A stretch of 64,000 bases of DNA from Methyloversatilis discipulorum (GCF_000385375.1 NZ_ARVV01000001.1:3038001-3102000); one strand, 5' to 3'. Counted from the first letter of the stretch, positions 16,768 through 25,482 are shown. The notes: generated by a model from the letters alone, not told the origin. Numbers and translations are program-made.

Positions 16768-18026
16768 AGCGTCTCCTGATCGCAGCGCTGCTGCTCGCCG
16801 CATCGGCAGGCGTCTATCTCGCGCTGCAACCGGCAACGGATCCGCCGGCCACCGGCGCGGCGGACGAAGACCGCGCGGCACAGGTCGCGCGCGGTGAATA
16901 CCTCGCGCGCGCCGGCAACTGCATGGCCTGCCACACCGCGCCGGGCGGCACGCCCTGGGCCGGCGGCCGGGCGATGGACACGCCCTTCGGCACGATCTAC
17001 ACCAGCAATCTGACGCCGGACCCGACAACCGGGCTCGGCCAATGGACGGCCGACGACTTCTGGAAGGCGCTGCACGAAGGTCGCGCGCGCGACGGCCGCC
17101 TGCTCTACCCGGCCTTCCCCTACACCAGCTACACCCGCGTCACGCGCGCCGATGCCGACGCGATCTGGGCCTGGCTGCAGACGCTGCCGCCGGTCGAACG
17201 GCCGAATCGGCCGCACGCGCTGCGCTTCCCCTACGACACGCAGGCGGCGCTGCTGGCCTGGCGGGCGCTCTATTTCAAGCCGGGCGTGTTCGTCGCCGAC
17301 GCGACCAAGCCCGAGGACTGGAACCGCGGCGCCTATCTGGTGCAGGGTCTGGGCCACTGCAGCGCCTGCCACGCGCCGCGCAACGCACTCGGCGCGAGCA
17401 GCGATCCGGACGCGCTGGCCGGCGGACTGATGCCGGTGCAGAACTGGTACGCGCCCTCGCTCACCTCGCCGCACGAAGCTGGCGTCGCCGACTGGGCAAA
17501 GGACGACATCGTGGCGCTGCTGCGCGACGGCGTGAGCGGCAACGCGACCGCCGCCGGGCCGATGGCCGAAGTGGTGTTCGGCAGCACGCAATACCTGTCG
17601 GCGGCCGATCTCGACGCGATGGCGGTCTATCTGAAGTCGCTGCCGGTGACGCAGTCGGTGAAGGCGGAGTCGACCGGCGTACTGGACGAACTGCGACGCG
17701 AGCGCGGTGCCCAGCTCTACGGCGAGCACTGCGCCGACTGTCACGGCGAGCGCGGCGAGGGCAAGCCGGGCATCTGGCCGGGGCTGGCCGGCAACCGCGC
17801 AGTGACGATGGACCCGCCGGCGAACACGGTGCGCATCGTGCTGGGCGGCGGCTACGCGCCGGCCACGCGTGGCAACCCGCGCCCCTACGGCATGCCGCCC
17901 TTCGCCGCCGCACTCAGCGACGACGAAGTGGCGCTGGTGGTGTCGCACATCCGCGGCAGCTGGGGCAACACCGCGGCGCCAGTCAGTTCGCTCGACGTGC
18001 AGAGACTGCGCGGCAACCTGCGCTGA
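16764..18026 (+). CDS. Triheme cytochrome c, dehydrogenase electron-transfer subunit type
   Basis: 420 residues with an N-terminal signal/anchor (LLIAALLLAASAGVYLAL) and three CxxCH sites: CMACH (about residue 53), CSACH (about 203) and CADCH (about 324). The block GRAMDTPFGTIYTSNLTPD with TGLGQW is typical of the cytochrome subunit of membrane alcohol, aldehyde or gluconate dehydrogenases, which passes electrons to ubiquinone. The catalytic subunits are not in the window, so the donor is unknown; the coupled c4-like protein may be its partner. Confidence 0.88.
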   Translation: MKRLLIAALLLAASAGVYLALQPATDPPATGAADEDRAAQVARGEYLARAGNCMACHTAPGGTPWAGGRAMDTPFGTIYTSNLTPDPTTGLGQWTADDFWKALHEGRARDGRLLYPAFPYTSYTRVTRADADAIWAWLQTLPPVERPNRPHALRFPYDTQAALLAWRALYFKPGVFVADATKPEDWNRGAYLVQGLGHCSACHAPRNALGASSDPDALAGGLMPVQNWYAPSLTSPHEAGVADWAKDDIVALLRDGVSGNATAAGPMAEVVFGSTQYLSAADLDAMAVYLKSLPVTQSVKAESTGVLDELRRERGAQLYGEHCADCHGERGEGKPGIWPGLAGNRAVTMDPPANTVRIVLGGGYAPATRGNPRPYGMPPFAAALSDDEVALVVSHIRGSWGNTAAPVSSLDVQRLRGNLR

Positions 18027-18045
18027 GGCGGATCGCTGGAGGTAA

Positions 18046-18071
18046 AAAGGGCGCCGCATGCGGCGCCCTTT
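18046..18071. terminator. Bidirectional intrinsic terminator
   Basis: A perfect 13-base-arm palindrome built on AAAGGGCGCCGCA and its complement, preceded by an A-run (18044-18048) and followed by TTTGCTTT. It lies between the convergent stops of the triheme cytochrome (18026) and the PEP-CTERM protein (18117) and can serve both directions. Confidence 0.85.
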
Positions 18072-18116
18072 GCTTTGCCGCGACCGCCGTCGACACGGCG
18101 GCTGGCGGACCGACGA

Positions 18117-18791
18117 TCAGACGCCGCGCATCCGCCGACGCACCGACAGCGCGATCAGGCCGAGGCCGGGCAGCATCAGCGCATAGGTTTCCGGCTCCGG
18201 CACGGCAGCGACCTGGTCGATCTGGAAGGCCAGCATCTGCGAGAAACCGGCATTCAGCGTCAGCGTGTAGGCGCCGACAGGCGTGCCCAGCGCGCTCAGA
18301 TCCCATGTGTAGCGGAAGTAGTCGCTGACGCCACCGTTCAGTGCGCTGTCAACCAGCGTGCCGGCGATGGCCTGGCTGCCGCCGTTGTAGCTCAGCGTCA
18401 GGCTGAACGGCGTGCCGCCAAACTGGCCGTCGAAGTCGTTGATGATGCCCTGGAACACCAGCGCGGTCGCGCCGGCATCGACGGTGATGTCGGTGAAGGT
18501 GAACGTGGAGGCGCCGCCGTACAGGCCGAAACCGGCCGGGTAGTGGTCGCCGCTGACGCGGGTGAACACCGCGTCGCCCGAGCCGGCGACATTCGAGCCG
18601 CTGCCGGCAACCAGTTCTTCGACCGTCAGCGCGCCGCCGGTGCGGTTGCGGTTGAGCTCGTTCCAGCCATCGAAGGACAGCGAAGCCGCCGGATCGACGA
18701 ACTGCTCATGGGTGCCGTTGGCGTGGGCGAAGGCGGAAGCCGAAATCAGGGCAACGCTGACGACGGAACGGACGAGGACTGACTGCTTCAT
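18117..18791 (-). CDS. PEP-CTERM sorting-domain exported protein
   Basis: 224 residues. Signal peptide ending FAHA|NGTHEQ, a beta-rich extracellular body (TFTFTDITVDAGATALVF, GGTPFSLTLSYNGG), then the tripartite sorting tail: VPEPETYA, a hydrophobic helix (LMLPGLGLIALS) and a basic end VRRRMRGV. Such proteins are cleaved by exosortase (XrtA/EpsH) and usually belong to extracellular polysaccharide matrices; no exosortase is in the window. The ATG at 18791 follows a GGGAGATAG tract. A Fur-like site overlaps its promoter about 150 bases upstream. Confidence 0.9.
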   Translation of the reverse strand: MKQSVLVRSVVSVALISASAFAHANGTHEQFVDPAASLSFDGWNELNRNRTGGALTVEELVAGSGSNVAGSGDAVFTRVSGDHYPAGFGLYGGASTFTFTDITVDAGATALVFQGIINDFDGQFGGTPFSLTLSYNGGSQAIAGTLVDSALNGGVSDYFRYTWDLSALGTPVGAYTLTLNAGFSQMLAFQIDQVAAVPEPETYALMLPGLGLIALSVRRRMRGV

Positions 18792-18939
18792 TGAATCTAT
18801 CTCCCGATGAACGAAGGTGTTTGCCCGGCCTGGCCTTCTGTCTTCGCTGGGAGGCAATTCGAGGTACTGGCTCCGGACCGGACCTGCCGCCGGATGCCAG
18901 AGTGGATTCCCGTCAACACCCGGGCCGTGCCCGCGCTTT

Positions 18940-18983
18940 GATGAGAACGCTTCTCATTCTATATAACAACTGCCCGTCGTCAA
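18940..18983 (-). promoter_or_regulatory. Promoter with overlapping Fur box
   Basis: On the minus strand, TTGACG (complement of 18978-18983), a 16-base spacer and TAGAAT (complement of 18956-18961). Immediately downstream, covering the start site, is GATGAGAACGCTTCTCATT (18940-18958), a 7-3-7 palindrome resembling the Fur box form AATGAGAATGATTCTCATT (16 of 19 by eye). Fur bound here would block transcription of the PEP-CTERM gene when iron is plentiful. Confidence 0.6.
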
Positions 18984-19046
18984 GCCTGTCGTCGATCGGC
19001 CGGCATGTCCCGTTCCGGCGCGGGGGCCGGAACGGACATGCCCTGC

Positions 19047-19742
19047 TCAGGCGCTGACCGACAGCGTCGATCCGGTAGTCGCCGTGCTGGGGTCGCCCGC
19101 GTATTCCTGCAGCATCTGCAGCACGCGCGCCAGCATGCGCTCGTCGCGCGCGGCCTCGTCCGGCGGCGGCGGACGGCTGTCGGACGACTCACCCGAGGCG
19201 GCCGCTTCCGACTCGCGGAAAGCCATCGCCTCCTGGAAGCTCACCTTGCCGTCGCCGTCGGTGTCCGCCTCGTCGAAGGACTCGACCAGCGCCGCCAGTT
19301 CGCTCGCCCCGGCGCTGCCCGATGCCTCGGCCTCTTCCGCCATCGCGCCCAGCTGCTCGACGCTCATGCCTTCGTCCTCGCCCGCCGGCGGCGGGGGCGG
19401 CGGCGGACGGTTGCCCATCGCCTGGCCGACGCGCGCCGCGCCGAAACTGTCCTCCAGCTGGTCGGCCACCTTCTGCAGCAGGCTGCCCAGTTCCTGCTCG
19501 GTCACCTTGCCGTCGCCGTCGCTGTCCATCGCGCCGAGCAGGTCCTCGGCGGAGGCACTGCTGCCGGTCGATTCCAGCGCACCGGCCAGATCGCTGCTGT
19601 CGATATAGCCCTTGCCGCCGCTGTCCAGCAGCGCAAAGACATCCGCCGCCATCGCCGACGCATCCGGTTTCTGCGGCCGGTTGGCCTGCATTGCCGACTG
19701 CATCGCCGAAGCCATGCTGCTGCCCACGCCCGATATGCTCAT
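19047..19742 (-). CDS. EF-hand calcium-binding protein
   Basis: 231 residues. Two canonical 12-residue EF loops, DSDGDGKVTEQE (about residue 86) and DTDGDGKVSFQE (about residue 171), and a degenerate first loop (DSGGKGYIDSSD) that lacks acidic residues at positions 3 and 5. A seven-proline tract separates the halves, and a second Pro run (RPPPP) precedes the C-terminus. There is no signal peptide. ATGs occur at 19748 and 19742; AGGAG is only one base from the first and seven from the second, so 19742 is preferred. Role unknown. Confidence 0.85.
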   Translation of the reverse strand: MSISGVGSSMASAMQSAMQANRPQKPDASAMAADVFALLDSGGKGYIDSSDLAGALESTGSSASAEDLLGAMDSDGDGKVTEQELGSLLQKVADQLEDSFGAARVGQAMGNRPPPPPPPAGEDEGMSVEQLGAMAEEAEASGSAGASELAALVESFDEADTDGDGKVSFQEAMAFRESEAAASGESSDSRPPPPDEAARDERMLARVLQMLQEYAGDPSTATTGSTLSVSA

Positions 19743-20062
19743 GTTCATGCTCCTGTGTGTATGAGAAATGCGGCCGCCGGCATCGGCAGCCACCGGTCAC
19801 AGGGCAAGTTATCGGCCCGAAACGGCGCGCCAACCGGCCGTTTCGGGTAAAAGCGCGTGAGCGTACGTAAAGGAAGCGGGATGCGTTGCGCCGTACTCTT
19901 TACACGGCGACACCGCGTCGCGTGCCGCAGCGACACCTTCGTCATGCGCCGGCAAGTTTCGCCGCCGTCCGCATCGTGCGGAAGCACCGATGGCCCTCAC
20001 CGACGCAGCGGTCGACCGGTGCAGCGGCAAGCACTGCCGGCGCGCGACTGTGTAAAGACGCG
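19743..20062. other. 320-base intergenic region with an 11-base-arm hairpin
   Basis: No gene is supported. An inverted repeat CCCGAAACGGC (19816-19826) and GCCGTTTCGGG (19837-19847) lies about 75-105 bases upstream of the EF-hand gene. Reading on the minus strand, no T-run follows it, so it does not look like an intrinsic terminator for the kinase gene; an operator or leader structure is equally possible. Confidence 0.5.
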
Positions 20063-21346
20063 TCAGCCCTCGGCCGGCAGCCGGATATCGACGCGCAGGC
20101 CACCGCCTTCGGCGTTCGACGCGCGGATGTCGCCTCCATGCGCCTCGACCGCGCGCCGCGCGATCGACAGGCCGAGGCCGGCGCCGTGGCTACCGTCGCT
20201 GCGCTCGCCGCGGAAGAAGGGATCGAAGATGCGCTCCAGCTCGCCGTCGGCGACGCCGCAACCGCCGTCGCTGATGCTGACGCAAGCACGCCCATCGGCC
20301 CGGCCCAGCGCGATGTGCACCACCGAACCGGCCGGCGCGTACTTCACCGCGTTGCGCAGCACGTTGTCGAAGGTGCGGCGCAGCAGTTCGACCTGACCCT
20401 TGACGACCGGCCCCGCGCCGTCGATCGACAGCACGACCTCGACATCGCGCGCAGCCGCCTCGAACCGCGCATCACCGGCGACATCGTGCAGCAGGGCGTC
20501 GAGCGCCACCGGCTGCGGCAGCGTGTGCGCGGCGTCGTGCTCCAGCCTCGCCAGACCCAGCAGTTCGCCGACCAGGGTGTCCAGCCGGGCCGTCTCGCGT
20601 TCGACGCGCTCCAGCATCGCTTCGATCCGCGACGGGTCCTGCCGTGCCAGACCGATGGCGGCACTCATCCGCGCGAGTGGCGAACGCAGTTCGTGCGACA
20701 CGTCGTGCAGCAGCCGGCGCTGCGCGTCGACCAGCTGTTCGATGCGTGCCGCCATGCGGTCGAAGCCGCGGCCGAGATCGGCGATTTCGTCGCGCCGGCG
20801 GCCGATCCGTGCCGCCGTACGTACGCCCAGATCGCCACCGGCCAGCGCGTCGAACGCCTGGCTGAGGTGACGCACCGGGCGCGACAGATACCAGGCCAAT
20901 GCGGCGCTGAAGGTGAGCGCGCCGATCAGCAGCGCGACCACTTCGAGAAAGGGCGGCGGCGGCAGTGGCACACCGGCCGCCGACGGCGGTCGATCACCGC
21001 GCGCGGCCGCCAGCACTTTCCACTGCGCGCCTTCGATGGACACGACCCGCGCGCCTTCCAGTCGTTCGGCGCTCACCGTACGCCCGAACTGCTCACTGCC
21101 GTCGGGCCGCACCAGCAGCGGCAGCGGCACCTGCTGCGCGCGCCAGATCTCAAGCAGCGCCACGGTCGCCGGCGGCCCCTGCTCGCGCAGCAGCACCTCG
21201 ACCGTGTCGGCCATGAGCACCGATTGTGGCCGTGGCCCGCGGCCCTCCCGCGGCCAGATCAGCGACAGCGCCAGCGCCACCAGCAGCGCCGCCACCGCCA
21301 GCGCGGCGACGAAGGCGAAGAACAGCTTCCAGAACAACCGGCCCAC
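20063..21346 (-). CDS. Sensor histidine kinase, CpxA/RstB-like
   Basis: 427 residues. GTG start at 21346 overlaps the regulator's TAG stop by one base. First membrane helix at residues 5-28 (LFWKLFFAFVAALAVAAL), a periplasmic sensor of about 110 residues, second helix near 140-160 (VVALLIGALTFSAALAWYL), HAMP, H-box HDVSHELRSPLARM (about residue 218), N-box NVLRNAVKYAP, then DGGCGVADGE and HGAGLGLSIARR. Arrangement and motifs resemble the envelope-stress kinase CpxA, though the stimulus is unknown. It is in an operon with the response regulator upstream. Confidence 0.92.
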   Translation of the reverse strand: MGRLFWKLFFAFVAALAVAALLVALALSLIWPREGRGPRPQSVLMADTVEVLLREQGPPATVALLEIWRAQQVPLPLLVRPDGSEQFGRTVSAERLEGARVVSIEGAQWKVLAAARGDRPPSAAGVPLPPPPFLEVVALLIGALTFSAALAWYLSRPVRHLSQAFDALAGGDLGVRTAARIGRRRDEIADLGRGFDRMAARIEQLVDAQRRLLHDVSHELRSPLARMSAAIGLARQDPSRIEAMLERVERETARLDTLVGELLGLARLEHDAAHTLPQPVALDALLHDVAGDARFEAAARDVEVVLSIDGAGPVVKGQVELLRRTFDNVLRNAVKYAPAGSVVHIALGRADGRACVSISDGGCGVADGELERIFDPFFRGERSDGSHGAGLGLSIARRAVEAHGGDIRASNAEGGGLRVDIRLPAEG

Positions 21347-22047
21347 TAGGCGCGCACCAACTGGTAGCCGACGCCCCGCACCGTCTGTATCAGCGGGCGA
21401 CCGCCGCTGAGCGGCGCGAGCTTCTGCCGGATGGCGCTCACGTGCACGTCGATGTTGCGGTCGTAAGGGCCCATCGGCCGGCCCAGCGCCTGCAGCGACA
21501 GCTCGGCCTTGGACACCACGCTGCCGGCGTTGCGCGCGAGCACTTCGAGCAGGCCGTACTCGGAACTTGTGAGCGTGAGCGGCGTACTGCCGTACTCGGC
21601 GCAGCGCCGCTGCGGCCACACGGCCAGCGCGCCGACGACGATGGCGTCGTCGCTTGCCGCCTGCGCGCGCGCGCCGCCGATGCGCCGCAGGATCGCACGC
21701 AGCCGCGCCACCAGTTCGCGCGGCGTGCATGGCTTCTGCACGTAGTCGTCGGCACCCAGTTCGAGCGCGAGCACGCAGTCGATATCGTCGCCACGCGCGG
21801 TGAGCATCAGCACCGGCACGCCGGAGAAGGCGCGCAGCCGGCGCAGCACTTCGATGCCGGACACGCGCGGCATCATCACGTCGAGCACGACGATGGCGAA
21901 GTCGCCGTGGCGCAGCAGCGTCAGACCGCTCTCTCCATCGGCCGCGCGCTCGACCGCGTACCCTTCATTGGCGATGTACTCGCCAAGCATCGCACTGAGC
22001 TCGGCGTCGTCGTCGATCAGCAGAACCCTGTTTGCGTCGGCCGTCAT
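21346..22047 (-). CDS. OmpR-family response regulator, CpxR/RstA-like
   Basis: 233 residues. Receiver domain with acidic pocket IDDDAE, phosphoacceptor Asp in VVLDVMMPRVSG (about residue 53) and LGADDYVQKPCTPREL; winged-helix DNA-binding domain with YDRNIDVHVSAIRQKL and VRGVGYQLVRA at the C-terminus. ATGs occur at 22053 and 22047; GAGG is too close to the first and seven bases from the second, so 22047 is chosen. Cotranscribed with the kinase. Confidence 0.93.
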   Translation of the reverse strand: MTADANRVLLIDDDAELSAMLGEYIANEGYAVERAADGESGLTLLRHGDFAIVVLDVMMPRVSGIEVLRRLRAFSGVPVLMLTARGDDIDCVLALELGADDYVQKPCTPRELVARLRAILRRIGGARAQAASDDAIVVGALAVWPQRRCAEYGSTPLTLTSSEYGLLEVLARNAGSVVSKAELSLQALGRPMGPYDRNIDVHVSAIRQKLAPLSGGRPLIQTVRGVGYQLVRA

Positions 22048-22168
22048 CGGCATGCCTCAGCTGTATTCGATGACGGCGATGATAAGCGCGGGAGACTGCC
22101 GCGATGGGCGGGATACCGCCCGCGCCACGGTTCATTTCCGCGCCGAGCGCGAAGCGATGGCACAAATG

Positions 22169-22191
22169 GAAAAGGCGGGCCGCGGCCCGCC
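22169..22191 (-). terminator. Intrinsic terminator of the nitrate transporter operon
   Basis: On the minus strand, GGCGGGC-CGCG-GCCCGCC (22174-22191) followed by a TTTTCC run (complement of 22169-22173). It lies 28 bases after the stop of the transporter ATPase gene. Confidence 0.8.
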
Positions 22192-22218
22192 CTTCCCGAC
22201 GACATGTTACTCAGGCCA

Positions 22219-23013
22219 TCAGGCCGCCTTCTTCACCTGCTTCTGGTACAGGAACTCGAGCAGCGCGGCGCGGTACTCAACGAAATCGGCGTCGTGCGCC
22301 AGCTTCAGCCGGTCGCGCGGGCGCGCCAGCTTCACGTCGAGGATTTCGCCTATGGTGGCGGCCGGACCGTTGGTCATCATGACGATGCGGTCAGACAGCA
22401 GCACCGCCTCATCGACGTCGTGCGTCACCATCACCACGGTGGCGCCGGTCTTTTCCATCACGCCGTTCAGTTCGTCCTGCAGGCTGGCGCGGGTCAGCGC
22501 GTCGAGCGCGCCGAAGGGCTCGTCCATCAGCAGGATCTTCGGTTCCATCGCGAAGGCACGGGCGATGCCGACACGCTGCTTCATGCCGCCGGAAATCTCG
22601 TGCGGGTACTTATGCAGCGCATGGGTCATGTGCACCATGTCGAGCGCCGCCTCGGCGCGCGCCTTCAGCTTGGTCTTGCCCTCCTTTTTGCCGAACACGC
22701 GCTCGACCGCCAGCAGCACGTTCTCGAAACAGGTGAGCCAGGGCAGCAGCGAGTGATTCTGGAACACCACTGCGCGCTCCGGGCCCGGGCCGGCGATCTC
22801 GCGGCCGTCGCAGATCAGGTTGCCGGAGGTGGGCAGGGTCAGGCCGGCGATCAGGTTAAGCAGCGTGGACTTGCCGCAGCCGGAGTGGCCGATCAGCGTG
22901 ACGAACTCGCCTTCGGCGATGGTGAGGTCGATGTCGCGCAACGCGACGAACTTGCCCTTCTTGGTATCGAAGGTCATGCCTGCGTTCTCGACTTTCACGA
23001 TGGTCTTGCTCAT
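22219..23013 (-). CDS. nrtD: Nitrate ABC transporter, ATP-binding subunit
   Basis: 264 residues. Walker A GHSGCGKST (about residue 43), Q-loop FQNHSLLPWLT, signature SGGMKQRVGIARA, Walker B ILLMDEPFGALD and switch His in VTHDVDEAV. The sequence type is the NrtD/NasD/TauB branch of oxyanion importers. It is a single-domain NrtD without an NrtC fusion. ATG at 23013 is supported by GAGGAG about 6 bases upstream. It is the third gene of the minus-strand operon (nrtA, nrtB, nrtD). Confidence 0.93.
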   Translation of the reverse strand: MSKTIVKVENAGMTFDTKKGKFVALRDIDLTIAEGEFVTLIGHSGCGKSTLLNLIAGLTLPTSGNLICDGREIAGPGPERAVVFQNHSLLPWLTCFENVLLAVERVFGKKEGKTKLKARAEAALDMVHMTHALHKYPHEISGGMKQRVGIARAFAMEPKILLMDEPFGALDALTRASLQDELNGVMEKTGATVVMVTHDVDEAVLLSDRIVMMTNGPAATIGEILDVKLARPRDRLKLAHDADFVEYRAALLEFLYQKQVKKAA

Positions 23014-23076
23014 GGTGGTCTCCTCGCGGGCCGACACAACGTGCCGGCCGCCTCAGTTCAATGCAGTTCGATGGGA

Positions 23077-23991
23077 TCAGCTGTTGCCGTACGAGAAGCG
23101 ACGGGCGAGCAGCAGCAGCGCCTGTTCGAGCAGCAGGCCGACGATGCCGATGACGAAGATGGCGATGATGATGTGCTCCACCTTCAGGTTGTTCCACTCG
23201 TCCCAAACCCAGAAACCGATGCCCACGCCGCCGGTCAGCATTTCCGCGGCAACGATGACCAGCCAGGCGGTGCCGATGGACAGGCGGATGCCGGTCAGCA
23301 TGTAGGGCAGCACCGACGGGAACAGGATCTTGGTGACGATCTTCCACTCGTCGAGGTCGAGCACGCGGGCCACGTTCATGTAGTCCTGCGGCACGCGCTG
23401 CACGCCGACCGCGGTGTTGATGATCATCGGCCAGATCGAACAGATGAAGATGGTCCAGGTCGCCGCCGGATCCGCCTGCTTGAACACCAGCAGGCCGATC
23501 GGCAGCCAGGCCAGCGGACTGACCGGGCGCAGCAGCGAAATGACCGGATCGAACATCGCGTTCATGAAGGCGAAGCGGCCGATGATGAAGCCGAGCGGAA
23601 TGCCCACCAGCGCCGCGAAGCCGAAGCCGATGCCGACGCGTTGCAGCGAGGACAGCACGTTCCAGCCTATGCCCATGTCGTTGGGGCCGTTGTTGTAGAA
23701 GGGATCGGCGAACAGCACCTTGGCCGCGTCCCAGACCGCGAGCGGACCGGGAATGCTGCCGCCCTTGGCCGCCAGCAGCGCCCACACGGCAACCAGCAGC
23801 GCCATGCCGGCGATCGGCGGGAACACCGCCTTGAACACCGCGAGCAGGATTTCGGAGATCGGCGTGCGCGGCTCGCGCGGCGCGGCCTTCGCGACCGGCG
23901 CGGCCGGCTCGTTGGCGGCCGGGGCCGGCACCGCGGACGGGGTGGCATGCATGGACACGACCTTGTCTGATGTGAGGGTTGCTGCACTCAT
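23077..23991 (-). CDS. nrtB: Nitrate ABC transporter, permease subunit
   Basis: 304 residues. A 45-residue Pro/Ala-rich cytoplasmic N-terminus precedes about six membrane helices and the ABC permease coupling loop (GVQRVPQDYMNVARVLDLDEW). Family blocks: PVSPLAWLPIGLLVF, GIRLSIGTAWLVIVAAEM and GIGFWVWDEWNN, the last typical of NrtB. It moves nitrate or nitrite across the inner membrane together with NrtD. 53 bases separate it from nrtA and 63 from nrtD. Confidence 0.93.
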   Translation of the reverse strand: MSAATLTSDKVVSMHATPSAVPAPAANEPAAPVAKAAPREPRTPISEILLAVFKAVFPPIAGMALLVAVWALLAAKGGSIPGPLAVWDAAKVLFADPFYNNGPNDMGIGWNVLSSLQRVGIGFGFAALVGIPLGFIIGRFAFMNAMFDPVISLLRPVSPLAWLPIGLLVFKQADPAATWTIFICSIWPMIINTAVGVQRVPQDYMNVARVLDLDEWKIVTKILFPSVLPYMLTGIRLSIGTAWLVIVAAEMLTGGVGIGFWVWDEWNNLKVEHIIIAIFVIGIVGLLLEQALLLLARRFSYGNS

Positions 23992-24044
23992 GGCGTATTC
24001 CTTTCAGTACCGGTCGGCGCGGGGCAGGCCCCGCGCCGGGAACA

Positions 24045-25331
24045 TTACGCGGCGTTGATCTTGAAGCTGCCGGCGTACTTCTTCGGGTCCTTGCCGTCCC
24101 ACACGACGCCGTCGATCAGCTTGTGCGTGCGCATGTCGCTCTTCGGCACGGCGACACCGGCGGCGGCGGCGGCCTGCTTGTAGATGTCGGTGCGGTTGAT
24201 CGCCTTGGCGACGGCCAGATAGTCGGGGTCGGTCTTGATCAGGCCCCAGCGCTTGTGCTGGGTCAGGAACCACATTCCGTCCGACAGGTAGGGGTAGTTC
24301 ACCGCGCCGTCGTTGAAGAATTTCATCGCGTTCTTGTCGTCCCAGCTCTTGCCCAGGCCATTGGAATAGCGACCCAGCATGCGCTCCAGGATGACGTCCA
24401 TGTCGGTGTTCACGTATGACTTGGCGGCCACGGTTTCCGCCGTCTTGCGACGGTTGGCCAGCGAGGCGTCGATCCAGCGGCCGGCATCGAGGATGGCGGC
24501 GGTCATTGCGCGTGCAGTGTTCGGGTTCTTCGCCACCCACTCGGCGGTGGTGCCGAGGATCTTCTCCGGGTGATCGACCCAGATGTCCTGAGTGGTGACC
24601 GCGGTGAAGCCGATCTTGTCGATGATGGCCCGGTTGTTCCACGGCTCGCCGACGCAGTAGCCGTCCATGTTACCGACGCGCATATTGGCGACCATCTGCG
24701 GAGGCGGCACGGTGATCACCTTGACGTCCTTCATCGGGTTGATGCCGTTGGCCGCCAGCCAGTAGTACAGCCACATCGCGTGGGTGCCGGTCGGGAAGGT
24801 CTGGGCGAAGGTGTATTCGCCCGGCTTGGCGGCGATCAGCTTCTGCAGGCTGGCGCCGTCGGTCACGCCCTGGTCCTTCAGCTTGTTGGCGAGCGTGATG
24901 GCCTGACCGTTGTTGTTCAGCGTCATCAGGTTGGCCATGTCCTTCTTCGGGCCGCCGATACCCATATGGACGCCATATACGAGGCCGTACAGCACGTGCG
25001 CGGCATCCAGTTCGCCATTGACCAGCTTGTCGCGCACCGCCGCCCACGACGCTTCCTTCGACGGGATGATCTTGATGCCGTACTTCTCGTCGAACTTCTC
25101 CACCGCCGCCATGACGACGCTGGAACAGTCGGTCAGCGGGATGAAGCCGATGCGCACTTCCTTCTTTTCGGGGGCGTCGGAACCGGCGGCCCAGGCCGCC
25201 GAACGCACGCCGGGGGGCACCATGCTCATCAGCGAAGCTCCCACACCGAGTGCGGCGCCCTGCTTGAGAAAGCTGCGGCGTGTTGCACTGGTGTCAATGA
25301 CGCTGTCTGCCTGCTTCGGATGCTCAGCCAT
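24045..25331 (-). CDS. nrtA: Nitrate ABC transporter, substrate-binding protein (Tat-exported)
   Basis: 428 residues. ATG at 25331 with GGAG about 8 bases upstream. A twin-arginine signal (SATRRSFLKQGAALGVGASL) precedes the mature NrtA fold: VRIGFIPLTDCSSVVMA, FPTGTHAMWLYYWLAANGI, MRVGNMDGYCVGEPWNNRA and VTTQDIWVDHPEKILG. The oxyanion-contact region CVGEPWNN is intact. It delivers nitrate or nitrite to NrtBD. Expression should depend on a sigma-54 promoter and on antitermination in the 140-base leader. Confidence 0.94.
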   Translation of the reverse strand: MAEHPKQADSVIDTSATRRSFLKQGAALGVGASLMSMVPPGVRSAAWAAGSDAPEKKEVRIGFIPLTDCSSVVMAAVEKFDEKYGIKIIPSKEASWAAVRDKLVNGELDAAHVLYGLVYGVHMGIGGPKKDMANLMTLNNNGQAITLANKLKDQGVTDGASLQKLIAAKPGEYTFAQTFPTGTHAMWLYYWLAANGINPMKDVKVITVPPPQMVANMRVGNMDGYCVGEPWNNRAIIDKIGFTAVTTQDIWVDHPEKILGTTAEWVAKNPNTARAMTAAILDAGRWIDASLANRRKTAETVAAKSYVNTDMDVILERMLGRYSNGLGKSWDDKNAMKFFNDGAVNYPYLSDGMWFLTQHKRWGLIKTDPDYLAVAKAINRTDIYKQAAAAAGVAVPKSDMRTHKLIDGVVWDGKDPKKYAGSFKINAA

Positions 25332-25368
25332 CGTGTTCTCCGTAGTTTCATGATCGATTCCAGAATGA

Positions 25369-25417
25369 AAAAAGGGTGTGCATCCGCGGCTGAGAAGCCG
25401 ACCGGATGGACACCCTT
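25369..25417 (-). terminator. Leader attenuator upstream of nrtA
   Basis: On the minus strand, a 15-base arm AAGGGTGTCCATCCG pairs at 14 positions with CGGATGCACACCCTT, with a nested CGGCT/AGCCG hairpin inside, followed by a TTTTTT run. It sits between promoter and start codon, so transcription of nrtABD would stop here unless antitermination occurs. Confidence 0.85.
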
Positions 25418-25427
25418 GTCCCTTATG

Positions 25428-25466
25428 GAGGCTTCTCGCCTCGCTGGCCGCAACCACGTTGTTGCG
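25428..25466 (-). promoter_or_regulatory. ANTAR-type antiterminator hairpins
   Basis: The first hairpin (25449-25466) is CGCAAC-AACGTG-GTTGCG on the minus strand: six base pairs closing a hexaloop with A1 and G4, the features known to be bound by ANTAR proteins. The second (25428-25442) is GAGGC-GAGAA-GCCTC, whose loop is five bases as drawn and is a poorer match. Both precede the terminator, as in NasR/NasT-controlled leaders. Confidence 0.65.
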
Positions 25467-25482
25467 CCTTGAACGGTGATTA

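Noticed and set aside
19816..19847. 11-base-arm hairpin considered as kinase-gene terminator
   Set aside because: On the minus strand it is followed by CCGATAAC, not a T-run, and lies more than 200 bases after the kinase stop.
21226..23970. 914-codon plus-strand frame
   Set aside because: Antisense to the two-component pair and nitrate transporter genes; no recognisable protein features.
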